A stretch of 64,000 nucleotides of DNA, taken from Drosophila persimilis. Taxonomy: Eukaryota; Arthropoda; Insecta; Diptera; Drosophilidae. Location of the stretch: contig NW_020825288.1 of NCBI RefSeq assembly GCF_003286085.1, forward strand, positions 6,076,001 to 6,140,000, given 5' to 3'. Shown here piece by piece: positions 34,090 to 45,236 of this stretch. Position numbers and translations under genes: made by a program. Numbering within the stretch: the stretch's first letter is position 1; each line of letters starts with the position of its first letter. The notes beneath the pieces were generated by a model. It saw nothing but the letters and a program-made list of their open reading frames with translations, did not search any database and had not been told where the DNA came from.

Positions 34090-37000
34090 TTAATATTTGA
34101 TGTTATCTTTATGTATAATTCTGTTTCTATTGTTGATTATAATTTTATTCGGTCGATTTTCCTTAACTACCTGCTTTTTGTATCGGGATTGAAGTTTATT
34201 TCTTTCCCCGAATTTCTTTTCATAGACTACTTCTCCTATTTTATAATCTTTTTCTCTTCTATCTTTGTTATGTATCTTAAGCATTTTGGTCTGAGCTTCC
34301 TTAAGTAATATTGGATTATGTTTGTGTTCTATTTTGTTATACAATATGTCATATGGCATTTGATTGGTCGTTGAATGTATCGTCAGGTTATATTTCAGTG
34401 CCGCCCTTATTATTATTTCTGAATAATCTGTTAGATTTAGTTCATCCTTGATGCACCGCGCTATTTCTGTTAGTGTGGAATGTACCCTTTCTACCTGACC
34501 ATTTGAGGTGCTGTGTCTGGGATCAGCATAATAAATAGTTAAGTTACTTCTTTGTATGAATGATCTAAATTGTGCTGAAGTAAAGCTTGGTTCGTTGTCA
34601 GTCATTAATGATGTTGCTAACGGAAAGTGTTGTAAAATTTCCATTACCTTATTTTCAATGTTTAATTTACTTTGAATTTCCTTGACCACCAAGTATTTGG
34701 AATAAGAATCTATACAAGTTATGAATGTTAGGTTTTGGGCATAGTATATGTCTAAGTGTAATTGATCTCCTTCTTTTGCTGGAATGGGAGCTTCCCCAAT
34801 TGGAATTTTTACAGGGTGTCTCCGATATTTGTTTTTGTTACAGATCTCACAATTTTTTATATATTCTTTTAATTTTTTGTGCAGGTTTGGCCAATAATAC
34901 AGCTTAGTTATTTGTTTGTAATTTTCGTCTAGTCCTCTATGGGCTCTGCAATGTGTTTCTTCTATAATTATAGCTTTATCTTCTGAATTTACTACATCTT
35001 GGAGGAACTTTCTTGTGAAGAGAAATTTATTTATGAAGTTTTCCTTTAGCTTATTTTGGATAAGGTATAAATCTTCTAAAGTGCAGTGTATTCCTGTGGT
35101 TAAGTGAGGCTGAATAAATTCTTTTAAAATGATTAGCAGATTGTCAACCGTATCAAATTCAATAATATGTCGGGTATTTTCATAAACTCTTACTAACTCA
35201 TGAACTGTGAATCTCCCTTGCGCTAATAGTAGCTGCTGTTTAAATTGGTTTAGAGGCTTGCTAGTCTCTTGAATGACGTTTTCGAAACTACTCTCTGCTG
35301 AATGCTGAGTATTTATGTCTGATTCTGATTCTGTCTGGTCGACATCACTATCTGTCATATGATTTATTTTAATCCGAGATAACGCGTCCGCTACTACGTT
35401 AGTTGAGCCTGGCTTATAAATGATTTTTGGTGTGAAACTTTCTATGAAGTAATACCAACGTTTCATTTCAACATTTGGATTTTTTTGCGACATTGCAAAG
35501 GACAAAGGTTGGTGATCTGTATGTATTTCAATTCCACTCACTCCGTATAAATAATTTCGCAAATTTTTTAATGCCCATACAATAGCTAATAATTCTTTTT
35601 TATTAGTAGCATATAATTGCTCGGTTTTACTTAAAGTTTTAGAAATAAATGTTATGGGATTCCCATCTTGCGACAAAACTGCACCTATTGCTATGTCCGA
35701 TGCATCTGTGGTTAATGTGAATTTTTTATTGTAATCTGGTTGTACTAATTCAATATGTGCTATTAAACTGTCCTTTAAATTATTAAATGCTCCAATTGCT
35801 GGTTCATCCAGCTGTATTAATGCTTTCTTGGATGCCCTTCGTGAAACTTTCCCATTTACTCCGCTCAGATATTTTGTTAAAGGTTTGGCAATTGTGGCAT
35901 AATTTCGGACAAATTTTCTGTAATACCCTGTTAGTCCTAAGAAGCTACGTAGCTCTCTGATATTTTTAGGAATTGGATAGTTTTGTATTGTGGAGATTTT
36001 GTCTGGATCTGTTTTAATGATATTTTGGGAAACAATGTATCCCAGAAATTTGGTTTCCAATTGAAAGAATTTAGACTTTTCAAGTGAAATTTTCATGTTA
36101 GCGTTTTGCAATATCTGAATTATATGAATTAGATCTTTATAATGTTGTTCTATAGTTTTTGAAAATATTATTATATCGTCCATATAAACGTGACAAGTTT
36201 TCCCAACTTGTTCTCTAAGTATATCGTCCATTGCCCTTTGGAAAATTCTGGGAGCGTTCGTCAATCCCATAGGCATTCTTAGAAATTCATATTTGCCGTT
36301 ATTTATGGAAAAAGATGTTTTTTCAATATCTGATTCCCTCATTAAAATCTGATAGAAACCTGACTCTAAGTCAATGGCCGAGAAATATTTCGCTTTACCT
36401 AAATTGGCAAGGATTACTGAAGGATCTTGCATAGGGTATCTATCCGGTATAGTGTTTTCATTAAGTTTCTTAAAGTCTATTACTAATCTATGCTTAGGAG
36501 TTCCGTCCTCATTTACTCCCTTCTTTGGTACTACTATTACCGGTGAATTATATGGGCTTTTACTAGGTCTGATTATACCTTCATCTAACATTTTACTTAT
36601 TTCGTTATTAACGAAATCGTTAACCGAATAAGCGTATGGATACTGCTTGCCATATACCGGTCTATCGTGTTCAGTGTTAATCTCTCCTTTTATATCCGTT
36701 CTGAACGGTAACTGTAAATTTATATTGGCATGGTCTTCTTCGATGATAGATACCATTTTCTCTCTGAGATTTTCTAAATTGTCCTCTTTGTAGGTTATTG
36801 TGTTATACAATTTCATTTTTTTCAATTCAGAATTTGCATAATTTTGAATGTCGGATATTTCTACGACGGCGCGTTCAGGATTTTTGCATCCCAAACTTTT
36901 AAATTGTTTATTGTCGGATAATTCAACGACGGCGTGTTCAGGATTCTTTAATCCCAAACTATTCGAACTTTTAGTGTCGGATAATTCAACGACGGCGTGC

Positions 37001-37638
37001 TCAGGATATTTTAATCCCAAACTATTAAAACTTTGGATGTCGGATAATTCAACGACGGCGGGCTCAGGATATTTGAATCCCAAACTATTGACGGATAATT
37101 CTTCGTCGGCGTGCTCAGGATTTTTTGATCCCAAGCTATATAAACTTCCTTCTACCTTTACTGAATCGCTTTTCATTTCTTTTTCTTCTTCAAAATATTT
37201 TTTTATTATATATTCCTTCAACGGAAGGATGGTTTTTCCTTCTATAAAGGTTAATTTGTTTAAAGAAAGGACCTCGTCATATATTAGTTTCTCCTCATTG
37301 TCTTTATAACTTAAAGTCCCCTTTCCTGTATCAATAACCGCTCCGATTTTCTTTAATAGGTTAAATCCTATTAGTAAATCTGCCTCCATTCCATCTATTT
37401 CATAAAACACTTGCTTTGTGTTGAAAATTGTTATATTATGGAAATATTTAATTATTGAAAACCCATTCACTGTAGCAACTTTCTTATAGATTGGTAATTC
37501 ATTTTTATTGTCGTAAATTCCTTTTTTTATATAACAGGAAGTTGCTCCCGTATCTATCAAAACTTTTAATTCTCTGTTTATTTTTTTGTCTACTCTTTTT
37601 AGGTAGGGCAGACCTACTTCGGGGGCTGATCTAAAAAA
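34090..37638 (-). CDS. Errantiviral pol: protease, reverse transcriptase, RNase H, integrase
   Basis: Frame opens at the slippage site near 37638 and ends at 34090. Counting residues from 37560: protease active site IDTGATS at 2-8; an Asp/Glu-rich 21-residue repeat at about 140-235; reverse transcriptase with YMDD at about 459-462; RNase H (TTDASDIAIGAVLSQDG); a zinc-binding integrase head (HCRAHRG...CEICNKNK); and a DDE core (HLDIYY, MTDNEPSF, NGQVERVH). All expected catalytic residues are visible and no stop interrupts it, so it looks intact. The -1 offset from gag fits a Gag-Pol fusion made by frameshifting. The protease-RT linker repeat is not something I know from gypsy itself. Confidence 0.93.
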   Translation of the reverse strand, partial: FFRSAPEVGLPYLKRVDKKINRELKVLIDTGATSCYIKKGIYDNKNELPIYKKVATVNGFSIIKYFHNITIFNTKQVFYEIDGMEADLLIGFNLLKKIGAVIDTGKGTLSYKDNEEKLIYDEVLSLNKLTFIEGKTILPLKEYIIKKYFEEEKEMKSDSVKVEGSLYSLGSKNPEHADEELSVNSLGFKYPEPAVVELSDIQSFNSLGLKYPEHAVVELSDTKSSNSLGLKNPEHAVVELSDNKQFKSLGCKNPERAVVEISDIQNYANSELKKMKLYNTITYKEDNLENLREKMVSIIEEDHANINLQLPFRTDIKGEINTEHDRPVYGKQYPYAYSVNDFVNNEISKMLDEGIIRPSKSPYNSPVIVVPKKGVNEDGTPKHRLVIDFKKLNENTIPDRYPMQDPSVILANLGKAKYFSAIDLESGFYQILMRESDIEKTSFSINNGKYEFLRMPMGLTNAPRIFQRAMDDILREQVGKTCHVYMDDIIIFSKTIEQHYKDLIHIIQILQNANMKISLEKSKFFQLETKFLGYIVSQNIIKTDPDKISTIQNYPIPKNIRELRSFLGLTGYYRKFVRNYATIAKPLTKYLSGVNGKVSRRASKKALIQLDEPAIGAFNNLKDSLIAHIELVQPDYNKKFTLTTDASDIAIGAVLSQDGNPITFISKTLSKTEQLYATNKKELLAIVWALKNLRNYLYGVSGIEIHTDHQPLSFAMSQKNPNVEMKRWYYFIESFTPKIIYKPGSTNVVADALSRIKINHMTDSDVDQTESESDINTQHSAESSFENVIQETSKPLNQFKQQLLLAQGRFTVHELVRVYENTRHIIEFDTVDNLLIILKEFIQPHLTTGIHCTLEDLYLIQNKLKENFINKFLFTRKFLQDVVNSEDKAIIIEETHCRAHRGLDENYKQITKLYYWPNLHKKLKEYIKNCEICNKNKYRRHPVKIPIGEAPIPAKEGDQLHLDIYYAQNLTFITCIDSYSKYLVVKEIQSKLNIENKVMEILQHFPLATSLMTDNEPSFTSAQFRSFIQRSNLTIYYADPRHSTSNGQVERVHSTLTEIARCIKDELNLTDYSEIIIRAALKYNLTIHSTTNQMPYDILYNKIEHKHNPILLKEAQTKMLKIHNKDRREKDYKIGEVVYEKKFGERNKLQSRYKKQVVKENRPNKIIINNRNRIIHKDNIKY
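36846..37131 (-). repeat. In-frame 63-bp tandem repeat inside pol
   Basis: About five units with period 63 bp; the CGGATAATTC landmark recurs at 36852 (variant), 36915, 36978, 37041 and, after a shorter 51-bp step, 37092. Each unit encodes a variant of SLGxKxPEHAVVELSD. The repeat keeps the frame open and lies between protease and reverse transcriptase. Confidence 0.9.
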
Positions 37639-38858
37639 TGATCCTCCTCAATGTTATTTATCCTCATTGCTTTATTAGCCGGTTGTTCCGACATTTCGTT
37701 TAGTTTTCGTTTCTGCGCTGGATTGTCGTTAGACTGATTATTCGGGACTACGTTTGCCCTAAAATGCTGGGCTTGGCTATAATTGTTATTATTTCTCCTA
37801 AAATAACCGTTAGTATTCTCCCGATAATTTCTATTGTTATTATTTCCCCTGAATTGATTGCTGTTCTGTCGGTTCCGGATTTGTATAGATTCGTCTACCT
37901 CCATTGGTTCTGGGGCCTGATTTTGTTGTCTATTACCCAAGAAATAGGGTTGTCCCCAAGACATGTTATTCCTCTGCAAATCCCTTTTTTGGTCGAATGG
38001 TGAACTGTTAGTCCTAGGTTGTCGTTGGTTGAATCTTAAGGTATTAAAATTATTATTCCCTGAATTTCTGGGACCGCTGAATTGGTAGGCAAATTGGGCC
38101 CGAATGTTATTAGATTGCAATTCCTGTACCTTTGCTAAGGCATTCGGTAAATCTGGGGGATTCAATGAAAATAGGATTTCAGCAATGCCGCCGTTTAGGC
38201 CAGTGACAAAAATGCGTAAGGCATTGTCTCTAATTTTTTTATTTGATTCCTTGGTGATCTCACTGTCCTTTCCGTGAGTCATTATTGTCTTATTTATTAA
38301 CAAGGTCATTTTCTTGTTAACCTCGTTATAGAAATCTATAATTGAAAGGTTCCCTTGTCGGAGAACGCTTAATTCCTGTTCTATTATGTAAATAGGTCTC
38401 TTGTCACTGTAAACAAAGTCAAGCCGTGAAAGTATGGCATCAAAATTTAGAACTGTCCCGTGGTTGGTCAGTGCGTCATGTGCTGGTCCTGTTATTTTGT
38501 TTCTCAAAATTGTTAATGCAATATAATATTGCTTACTTCCTTTCTTATATAACTTCACTGCAGTTTCTGCAGCTTCCCTCCATCCTACATATTGGTTTAA
38601 TCCACCATTAAAAATTGGTAGGGATTCTATTACCTTCAATGTGGTGTCGTCTCTTATTGTCTCGTCTATTGTTTCTGCCTGATAATCCGATACCTGATCG
38701 GATTTAGTTTCTATTTGTTGTTTTAAATTTACAATTTGCTCTTGTACTTGTGAAATTTGAAGTGCTATCAATTGTTTGACCAGATCTGCTGTGAGATCGG
38801 TCCTTGCTTGAGAGTTAATCATTTTTAGTTTTTCAAAATCTAAAGTTAGCTGATCCAC
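37614..38858 (-). CDS. Errantiviral Gag
   Basis: 414 residues from ATG at 38858 to TAG at 37616-37614. N-terminal helices and a coiled stretch (LIALQISQVQEQIVNLKQQIE) lead into a capsid-like region (LSIIDFYNEVNKKMTLLINK). The C-terminal third is rich in Asn, Arg and Gln (GNNNNRNYREN) with no CCHC zinc knuckle, as is common for gypsy-group Gag, where basic tracts replace zinc fingers. It would form the particle and package RNA. The frame is intact. Confidence 0.92.
   Translation of the reverse strand: MDQLTLDFEKLKMINSQARTDLTADLVKQLIALQISQVQEQIVNLKQQIETKSDQVSDYQAETIDETIRDDTTLKVIESLPIFNGGLNQYVGWREAAETAVKLYKKGSKQYYIALTILRNKITGPAHDALTNHGTVLNFDAILSRLDFVYSDKRPIYIIEQELSVLRQGNLSIIDFYNEVNKKMTLLINKTIMTHGKDSEITKESNKKIRDNALRIFVTGLNGGIAEILFSLNPPDLPNALAKVQELQSNNIRAQFAYQFSGPRNSGNNNFNTLRFNQRQPRTNSSPFDQKRDLQRNNMSWGQPYFLGNRQQNQAPEPMEVDESIQIRNRQNSNQFRGNNNNRNYRENTNGYFRRNNNNYSQAQHFRANVVPNNQSNDNPAQKRKLNEMSEQPANKAMRINNIEEDHFLDQPPK
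37632..37638 (-). promoter_or_regulatory. gag-pol -1 ribosomal frameshift site T TTT TTA
   Basis: In gag frame the codons read CAT TTT TTA, giving the heptamer T TTT TTA exactly in the X XXY YYZ register, six codons before the gag stop. Slippage by -1 enters the open pol frame, which continues without stop through the protease. It is the same heptamer used by several retroviruses. No downstream pseudoknot was examined. Confidence 0.82.
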
Positions 38859-39416
38859 TTTTAATTTTTCTTATATGTTAGTTTTTATAATCTTATATAT
38901 CCTAATTGAACTTATATATTTATTAATACAACTCTTGCTCACGAAATATCCGGTAGGGGTCGTCCTTCTTAGTTTGGCAGATCTTCGAACGGGTCTTCCT
39001 TCTTAAATTTCTTTGCTCAGCTGGGTCTTCTGGGGGTCTTCCTTCTTTGGCTTCGCTGATCGTTTCACTTTCTTTGTATTTTGGTTTTGTCGGTTTTGTT
39101 GGTTTTGTTTTTTTAAAAACTTTGGGTTTCTTTGGTTTTTTTTGTATTTACGAATTGCCTTGATTAGCTTTTTGTTTTATTTGTATTTTGCGTTGTATTT
39201 GTATTTGTATTTGTATTTGTATTTGTATTTGTATTTGTATTTGTTTTTGCACACCCTAAGCTCCGGTTTGTTTCCTTTTTATCTCACTTTTTTTTATCTA
39301 TATCACACAGTCACTCCGCGTTTTTAATTTTGAAGGATTTATTCCATTAATTAATTGTCCTTCGGGTTTCGGCACGACGCAACACTTTTATCATTCGGTG
39401 CTTTTTAGACAACGTC
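38859..39416 (-). other. Errantivirus leader (5'UTR) with a TTGTAT microsatellite
   Basis: Region between primer site and gag start. At 39193-39245 it holds about eight to nine copies of TTGTAT (plus strand). Leaders of gypsy-group elements can carry insulators; no clear array of the known Su(Hw) core (TGCATA) was seen here. Confidence 0.7.
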
Positions 39417-39434
39417 GCCCCACGTTGGGCGCCA
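39417..39434 (-). other. Primer binding site for tRNA-Lys(CUU)
   Basis: Element-sense TGGCGCCCAACGTGGGGC is complementary to the 3' end of animal tRNA-Lys with CUU anticodon as I recall it (ending GUUGGGCGCCA). It begins on the last base of the 5' LTR, a one-base overlap seen in gypsy-group elements. Confidence 0.85.
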
Positions 39435-39965
39435 ATTAAACAACTGCGGTAGCGGATTGTGTTTTTAAAAAGTTTTTATTTTACTTCGAACTTCACTGAT
39501 ATAGATTTAAGTAGAGGGTCACAAAGGAATTCCGGGCCAAGGGATTGCGCGATCTTAATATTTAGCTAGACTTTGCGGTGTCGCTGCTGGATCAAGACTG
39601 ATTTGAACTTTCTGATCTTTGCATCGTTGATCCCTTTCGGGAATCATTTTTCTATAAACATTTCAATTGATTTCGCCATCCCGAGTATTGGATTTCGTCA
39701 TCCAAAGAGAGAACTGTAAAAGGCCTAAAGTGCAGGATCTGCAGAAAGCCGGGAGTGAGATTGTTTATGAGAAGCCGGGTGTGGGCAAACATTGGTTTTC
39801 CATTTAGGCGAGTGTCAAAGAATGGGATTGCGGCGGGGGCGCTTGAGATTGTACATCTTAGAAATCAATTAGGCGGAGGCCCAAGATTGAAATTGTTTTC
39901 GTTTTGGAAAACCAAAGATTGTTTACAACTCGTATAAGAGCTCAATGGAATTGGGTACGTTAACT
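39434..39965 (-). repeat. Right LTR (5' LTR of the element)
   Basis: 532 bp, matching 32109-32640 over its whole length by eye. It would hold the element's promoter. Followed by the right TACA duplication. Confidence 0.95.
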
Positions 39966-39969
39966 TACA
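39966..39969. repeat. Target site duplication TACA, right copy
   Basis: Matches 32105-32108. The uninterrupted target would have read ...ATACATACATATATTG. Confidence 0.8.
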
Positions 39970-42900
39970 TATATTGATGACGACCTGGCCCTGGGCCGGG
40001 TCTCTCTGCCTTTCTCTGCAGTTTGCCGCATGCCAGATCCATCATGAGAGTGCCTGCATTTGTTTGCCTTTGGGTAATAATAGGGCATGGCATGGCAGGC
40101 AGGCAGGCATACGGCTTCTGCAGCCGCTTCTGAGTGGGCTAGGTGTGGGGTTGCCGCCCCGGCCATAAAACAGTATCACTGTGTGTGTGTGTGTGTTGGT
40201 CTGATAAGTGTATTCGAAGCGCCAGCCCCGGCCCTATCCCTAGCCAACATGCGAGCCAGCTCGTCGAATCGGAACTAACATTTTGGCGCGGCTATATCGG
40301 GGGTACTTCACATCCACATCGTCATCGAGAGCCCCTCTCATTGTAGGCAGCCAATTCGCTTGCAGGCGCTCTTCGGGACGGGACCCTTAGCTCGGTAAGC
40401 GTCGGGGTCGGTCTGGCTCTACCTCTACCTCTACCACTGCCCGGCACTCGTACGCGTACGTACTCGTATTGTTTATTTGGTACAATACGAGAGCTCCAAT
40501 ACAAAAGAGAGCATGAACAATAAGGGTCTGGAGAGTAGGACAAGCCCCCCCGTTTGATATCATGTGTAATCAATCAGAGCATAGATTATGGGCTCAAATT
40601 ATGGGAATAAAAAGTTGTATACTTTTCCAGATATGAGGGAAAATGCAACCACACAAAGCCAACACATTTCCAAATAATAACTGATAACATAATTTAAAAA
40701 CTAATTAAAATCTGAAACCATGCCATAGTTAAACCAAGACCGAAACGCTTATCAACCTGATCGACTGGGACGAATCCGTTGCATTGTTTGTTTAATGTTC
40801 AGTGGAGTGGACGAGCGTGAATGATTTTTGCCCAGAGACCCAGCCGATGCCTGCACGAGAGTTCAGCATCGCATCGGAGTGCTTGTTGTCCACGGGGGTC
40901 TTTCCAGGCAAAGTGCCTGTGAATGGATGGATGGACCGGGCGACCACTACCTTCTGGTTGGTCTGCTGCTGCTGCCCTGACAGAATCCCAAGCGAAACTT
41001 CTGGCAAAGCTGTCGTCAATGACGACAATCGACAACGAGGAGGAGCCTTTACATACTACTCCTATTTGTTGTACTTGTTGTATATTTGTATATAGTTGTT
41101 TTGAGACTTTCGGCCGTGGAGTGTAGGTTTTCCCTGCAGCATTTTCCATTCCGTGAGGTAGCAGCCTCCGCCTGGGACTCGGAACTGGTCGGCCCACTGT
41201 TTATCTTTTATTGATTATGCCAGCAGGTAACCCCCAGTGCAGACCGTGCCACGGAAATTTGACTAATGTGAGCGCGCCTTCAGATTCAATTTAGTCGTTA
41301 AATATTTAGATTTTGTTATTGCCGTCGTGGCTCTGCGGTGGTGGACGGCAACAGGAAGGAATCAATTGGTTTCCCTTTGAGTAACAGCGCTTAGTCATGA
41401 CGAACAACGTCAAAGTCGACGTCGACGGTGGCGGCGGTGGTGGCAGCCACTTCCTCCTAAGGCCTCACAATGTTCCTTTTGTTGTCGGCCGGAGTCGTGG
41501 CGGTGGATTGAGATTTTGTTGAATTTTTATTTTATTTTTGCTTGCCGCGTTTTACGACCGACAATTGCCAGCAGTTAGCAGTCAGCTAGCAGTCAACTAT
41601 CCATCCAGGCAGCTGTAAATATGTAATCCCTGGCTCATGACTCAGGCAGCCGCGGACGCCGCAAGTCGGGCTGCAATTAGAGAAGCGCCTCAGACAGGTA
41701 GACGGTTCCTGGCCAAGGCCGCCGCTGCTGCTGCTGTTTGCAAGGGCCAATTTACAAACACATCAAGAAGCAATTAGGCCCAGATTAGCATAGTGCTATT
41801 CACTGACCCGGCGATCAGTGCGGGGAAACTGGTGACAGTCATCGCCTGCCCTTTCCCCGAGCTCAGTCGTCAATCACTTTCGTTTTATGACCGACGGCTT
41901 GGCTGGCGCTGCATTGATAAGCAACTGATTACATCGCCTGGGCTGCCCCGCCTTGGCCTTTTCTGGTTTAGATAAACGAACGAAGAAAGACGAAAGAAAG
42001 GCTGAGCTGAACTGAGCTGAGCGGACTGACCGGAAACCCAGTTCCAGAGACCGAAAGAAAACGAAACCCAATGCAAACATTCGAGTATCAGAAACAAGAG
42101 CACTCAAAGTGAAATGTCAGCTCATTGTTGGAAGGAAAAGCTGGACGGGCCTTTGATTTGTGGCCGCCACAACGCATCGCATCGCATCAGTTTCGGTGGA
42201 TGTGGATGTGGATGGGGCACGCATTATGCAGATCTTGTCCAGTTTGGGTTTCAAGTTCAATACAAAGTTCACGCCACGCAACTGTGAATGACTGACCGAA
42301 AGTGGGGAAATTACCAAATGGTTTCCAGATAACCAATATCTGTATACTCTTCCTCAAAATTTGTGATTCATAAGTAAATGAAATAAATACTTTTAAATTA
42401 AACAATCGATTGAGGAGTTATGCGCAGGCAGAACTTTTCTCAGTAGTGATCCTTGAAAAATAACTGCAATTCAAGGAAGTCCCTCCTCAGAGCTACCTCC
42501 ACTCAAATCTGAATCTTTCATATGGGAAACTACTTAATAGTTTGATCTAATTATAGGGTCTTCATAGAATATAGTAGGTTTCTTGAAACGAATGTGATAA
42601 GTACAAACAAAACATTACTCATAGAAAAGGAATTAGAAACTTCCTTATGGTGGGAAAAATATAAAGAAATCGTAGGTGTCTCCGTTCCCTGAAACTTAAT
42701 ACGCTGCTCATTAATATCCCCGTGTTTATACAATTAATAATACCCCATAATTACATCACTTGAGTATCATCGATGTGGGGTAAATACAGAGACCAAAATA
42801 AACAAGCAAATTTGGCAATGGAGTGCGACATGGGGCATGCATTATGGATTGTTTTAGGCCGCTATTATATAGAATCCATTAGGCATTAGCCGAAAGTGAA

Positions 42901-45236
42901 GAAAGTCAAACAAGGTGGAGGTTGGAGGCCGGAGCTGTGAAAGAAGCCCCTGGCCCCAAGCCCTAGGCCCCATTTCATTGAATGTACTCGCACTTGCACT
43001 CGCAGTCATATGTTTATTGTTTAATTGTCGAAACCTGTTAACTAAACAGTTTACTTGATCCACAGCCGGTTGGATGGATGGATGGATGGATGGGTTGGAC
43101 GCACGCGTCCAAACACTGTCTGATGTGTCACAATAGAAATTAGCGTAAACTGTTTTAACGCCAGGCATACGGGCACCGCCCCTGGGACTTACTTGCCTTG
43201 GGCCGATCCGTCGGGCTGGGGTTGGGGGGCATGGCATTCACGTACTTGAGTCTGGGTATCTGGTGGGTATCCGGTGGTCAATGCCGCCACTGGGCCAGTG
43301 GAGCGTCAGGCCAACCGGTCCATTGATGAAATGGTCTCGGGCAGTAAGTTAAATGAAGTCCAATGATACGAGTATCGTATGTGCACAGCATTTACAACCC
43401 CTTGCGCAGATGTTGGTGGGTTATTAAAAAGCCATATAAGCAAACAGAAAACGCTCTCCAGGTCGTGGACGCTCCACTGAATGGATTGTGTGAGAGTGAG
43501 AGACTGGGAAGTGGTTCCCCAGAAAGGGGCATACACCGGGGCTGACGTCGTCAATTGTCTTTCGAGTACGTAAACATAAACACCAGAAAACCGACACACA
43601 CCATCCATAGCTTTTCAAACTTCCATGGGCACTACTACGCTGGGGTATGGTATGGTGTGCCGTGCCGGTGCCAGTGCCAGTACTTCGACTGTCTGGGGGG
43701 CAGAGGCCGAGCCGAGCCGGGCCGGGCCACATCCTAAATAAGCAGACGACCGTTTTCATTAGGCAACAGGTTATTGCAATTCAGCGAAAACAACGGCGAC
43801 ATACGACAGACTACAATACGAGCCAAGCAGCCACCGCCACACTCAGAGTCTGAGCCTGAGCCAAAAAAAAAAAAAGAAAAAATGTAAGTAGCTCCCAAAA
43901 ATGTATACACTGCTCAAAATCAATTGTATTTCATGAATACATTGTACGTATGTGATGTGCATAACTTTCAGTGGGTTCCGTTCCGTATTGTTGCACCTTT
44001 TGAGAGTATTTATCATCCTTTATCTTCCAGTTGGTTTGTCTCTTGCATATCCAAGTGGGGTTCGGTTCCTGTTACTTCGATTGATCAACTGTCGATCATG
44101 TATAGGTATAGATATGACTTATCCAGAGATAATGCAACCAAATGAATCACTGAATTTAAATATTTATATTCAGGGAAAGCTCCCTTGAATGCAATAGCGA
44201 GGTGTGACCCCAAGATTGACAGAGATTCGATCTGTAAATCCAAGTGTTGTCCGTGAGAAGAGCTTTACCGGTATTACGCATGCGAGTATGATCTACCTAT
44301 GGGTTTCTCCCTACGACAAGGTCAATTCCACTTTCTTCTCGCATTTCTCAGAGCTAAAATTGAAGCTTTGATGCCGCCCACTGTACGGGAGCGGCGTTGA
44401 CACCTTTGGGTAGGGAGCGTTCTCTCTTTCATTAAGCTGTTATAATTGCTCAAATTGCCATGGCGGAATGCCAAGTCATTTGGGGAGGCAGTTCCGGGGG
44501 CGGCGTGTGTAGGTGTGGCGGGGCGAGCTGTGGATATTATGCACAGTGTACGTACAGCTCTGTACTTTCTGCCAGAGAGCAGCAGAAACAGCAGAGACGG
44601 AGGTGGCTTTTGGATGCGCCGATGTTTTTGGGCGCTCAGGTACTACGGCATGCAGGTGGCTGGAACAGCAGAAGCAGCAGCAGCGGCGGCGGCTTAGTGG
44701 CAGGCAGACAGCAGGCCGGTTGGAGCTTGGCTTGGCGCTGGGTAACAAGCCCTGCGAGTCGCGGACGCATGCGCAGTCGATAAAGCACATTCGAATCGAA
44801 CGTTAGCAGCGGTACCGCCGGGCCGAGCACGAGAGCACGAGACCACGAAAACGACGAAAAATAGCGGCGTAAAGCGACGGCGACGAACGACGAACGACAA
44901 CGGCACTTTGATTGCAATTTTCATTCATATTCATTCATGCGAACGTATGTACGAGTAGTGCGACTGTTTCGGCCTTTTTGAAAGCTCTTCTGGCGGCTGG
45001 TCTGCTGTTCGGCCGTACTTTCTTTTCGCACTCACGATCCCCAGTCCCATTCGCAGTCCCAGTCCTAGGTAGCAATCCCAATCCTTGGGCAGCTGGGGCA
45101 CCGCGTGGCAGCCAGCTTTCGTTTTCGATCGATACGAGGCACGACCCCGTTCGGACCGGTTCAGGCTTCTACGGCTGCGTTACTTAATCCCCACCACATC
45201 CCAGCAGCGTTCATGTAATCATAATCCTGGACAGCC
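39970..45236. other. Non-coding region between the errantivirus and the lipase cluster
   Basis: About 5.3 kb with no supported protein gene. Contains (GT)n near 40180, GGATGGATGG repeats near 43074, a poly-A run at 43864-43880 and GC-rich blocks at 44460-44900. It separates two divergent genes and probably holds their promoters. A possible untranslated lipase exon lies near 44800-44943 (GTATGT donor at 44944, CAG acceptor near 45205), which is speculative. Confidence 0.5.

Larger units (their letters stand above)
32109..39965 (-). mobile_element. Complete gypsy-group errantivirus (LTR retrotransposon with gag, pol, env)
   Basis: A 7857-bp element in minus orientation, bounded by 532-bp LTRs and a 4-bp target duplication. 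Order in its own sense: LTR, tRNA-Lys primer site, leader, gag, pol after a -1 frameshift site, env, polypurine tract, LTR. Three reading frames plus a baculovirus F-like envelope place it among insect errantiviruses (gypsy/mdg4 group). LTR ends form an imperfect inverted repeat, AGTTAA and TTAATT. The two LTRs look identical by eye over their whole length, so insertion is recent. gag and pol are open; env has a frame break. Its base composition (AT-rich) is unlike the neighbouring genes. Confidence 0.96.

Noticed and set aside
38859-39433. Su(Hw)-type insulator in the errantivirus leader
   Set aside because: No array of TGCATA-type cores was seen; only a single weak TGTGCAAAAA-like match.
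39755-39937. 60-residue frame found in both LTRs
   Set aside because: Short frame lying antisense to the element's transcription, no homology recognised; present twice only because the LTRs are identical.
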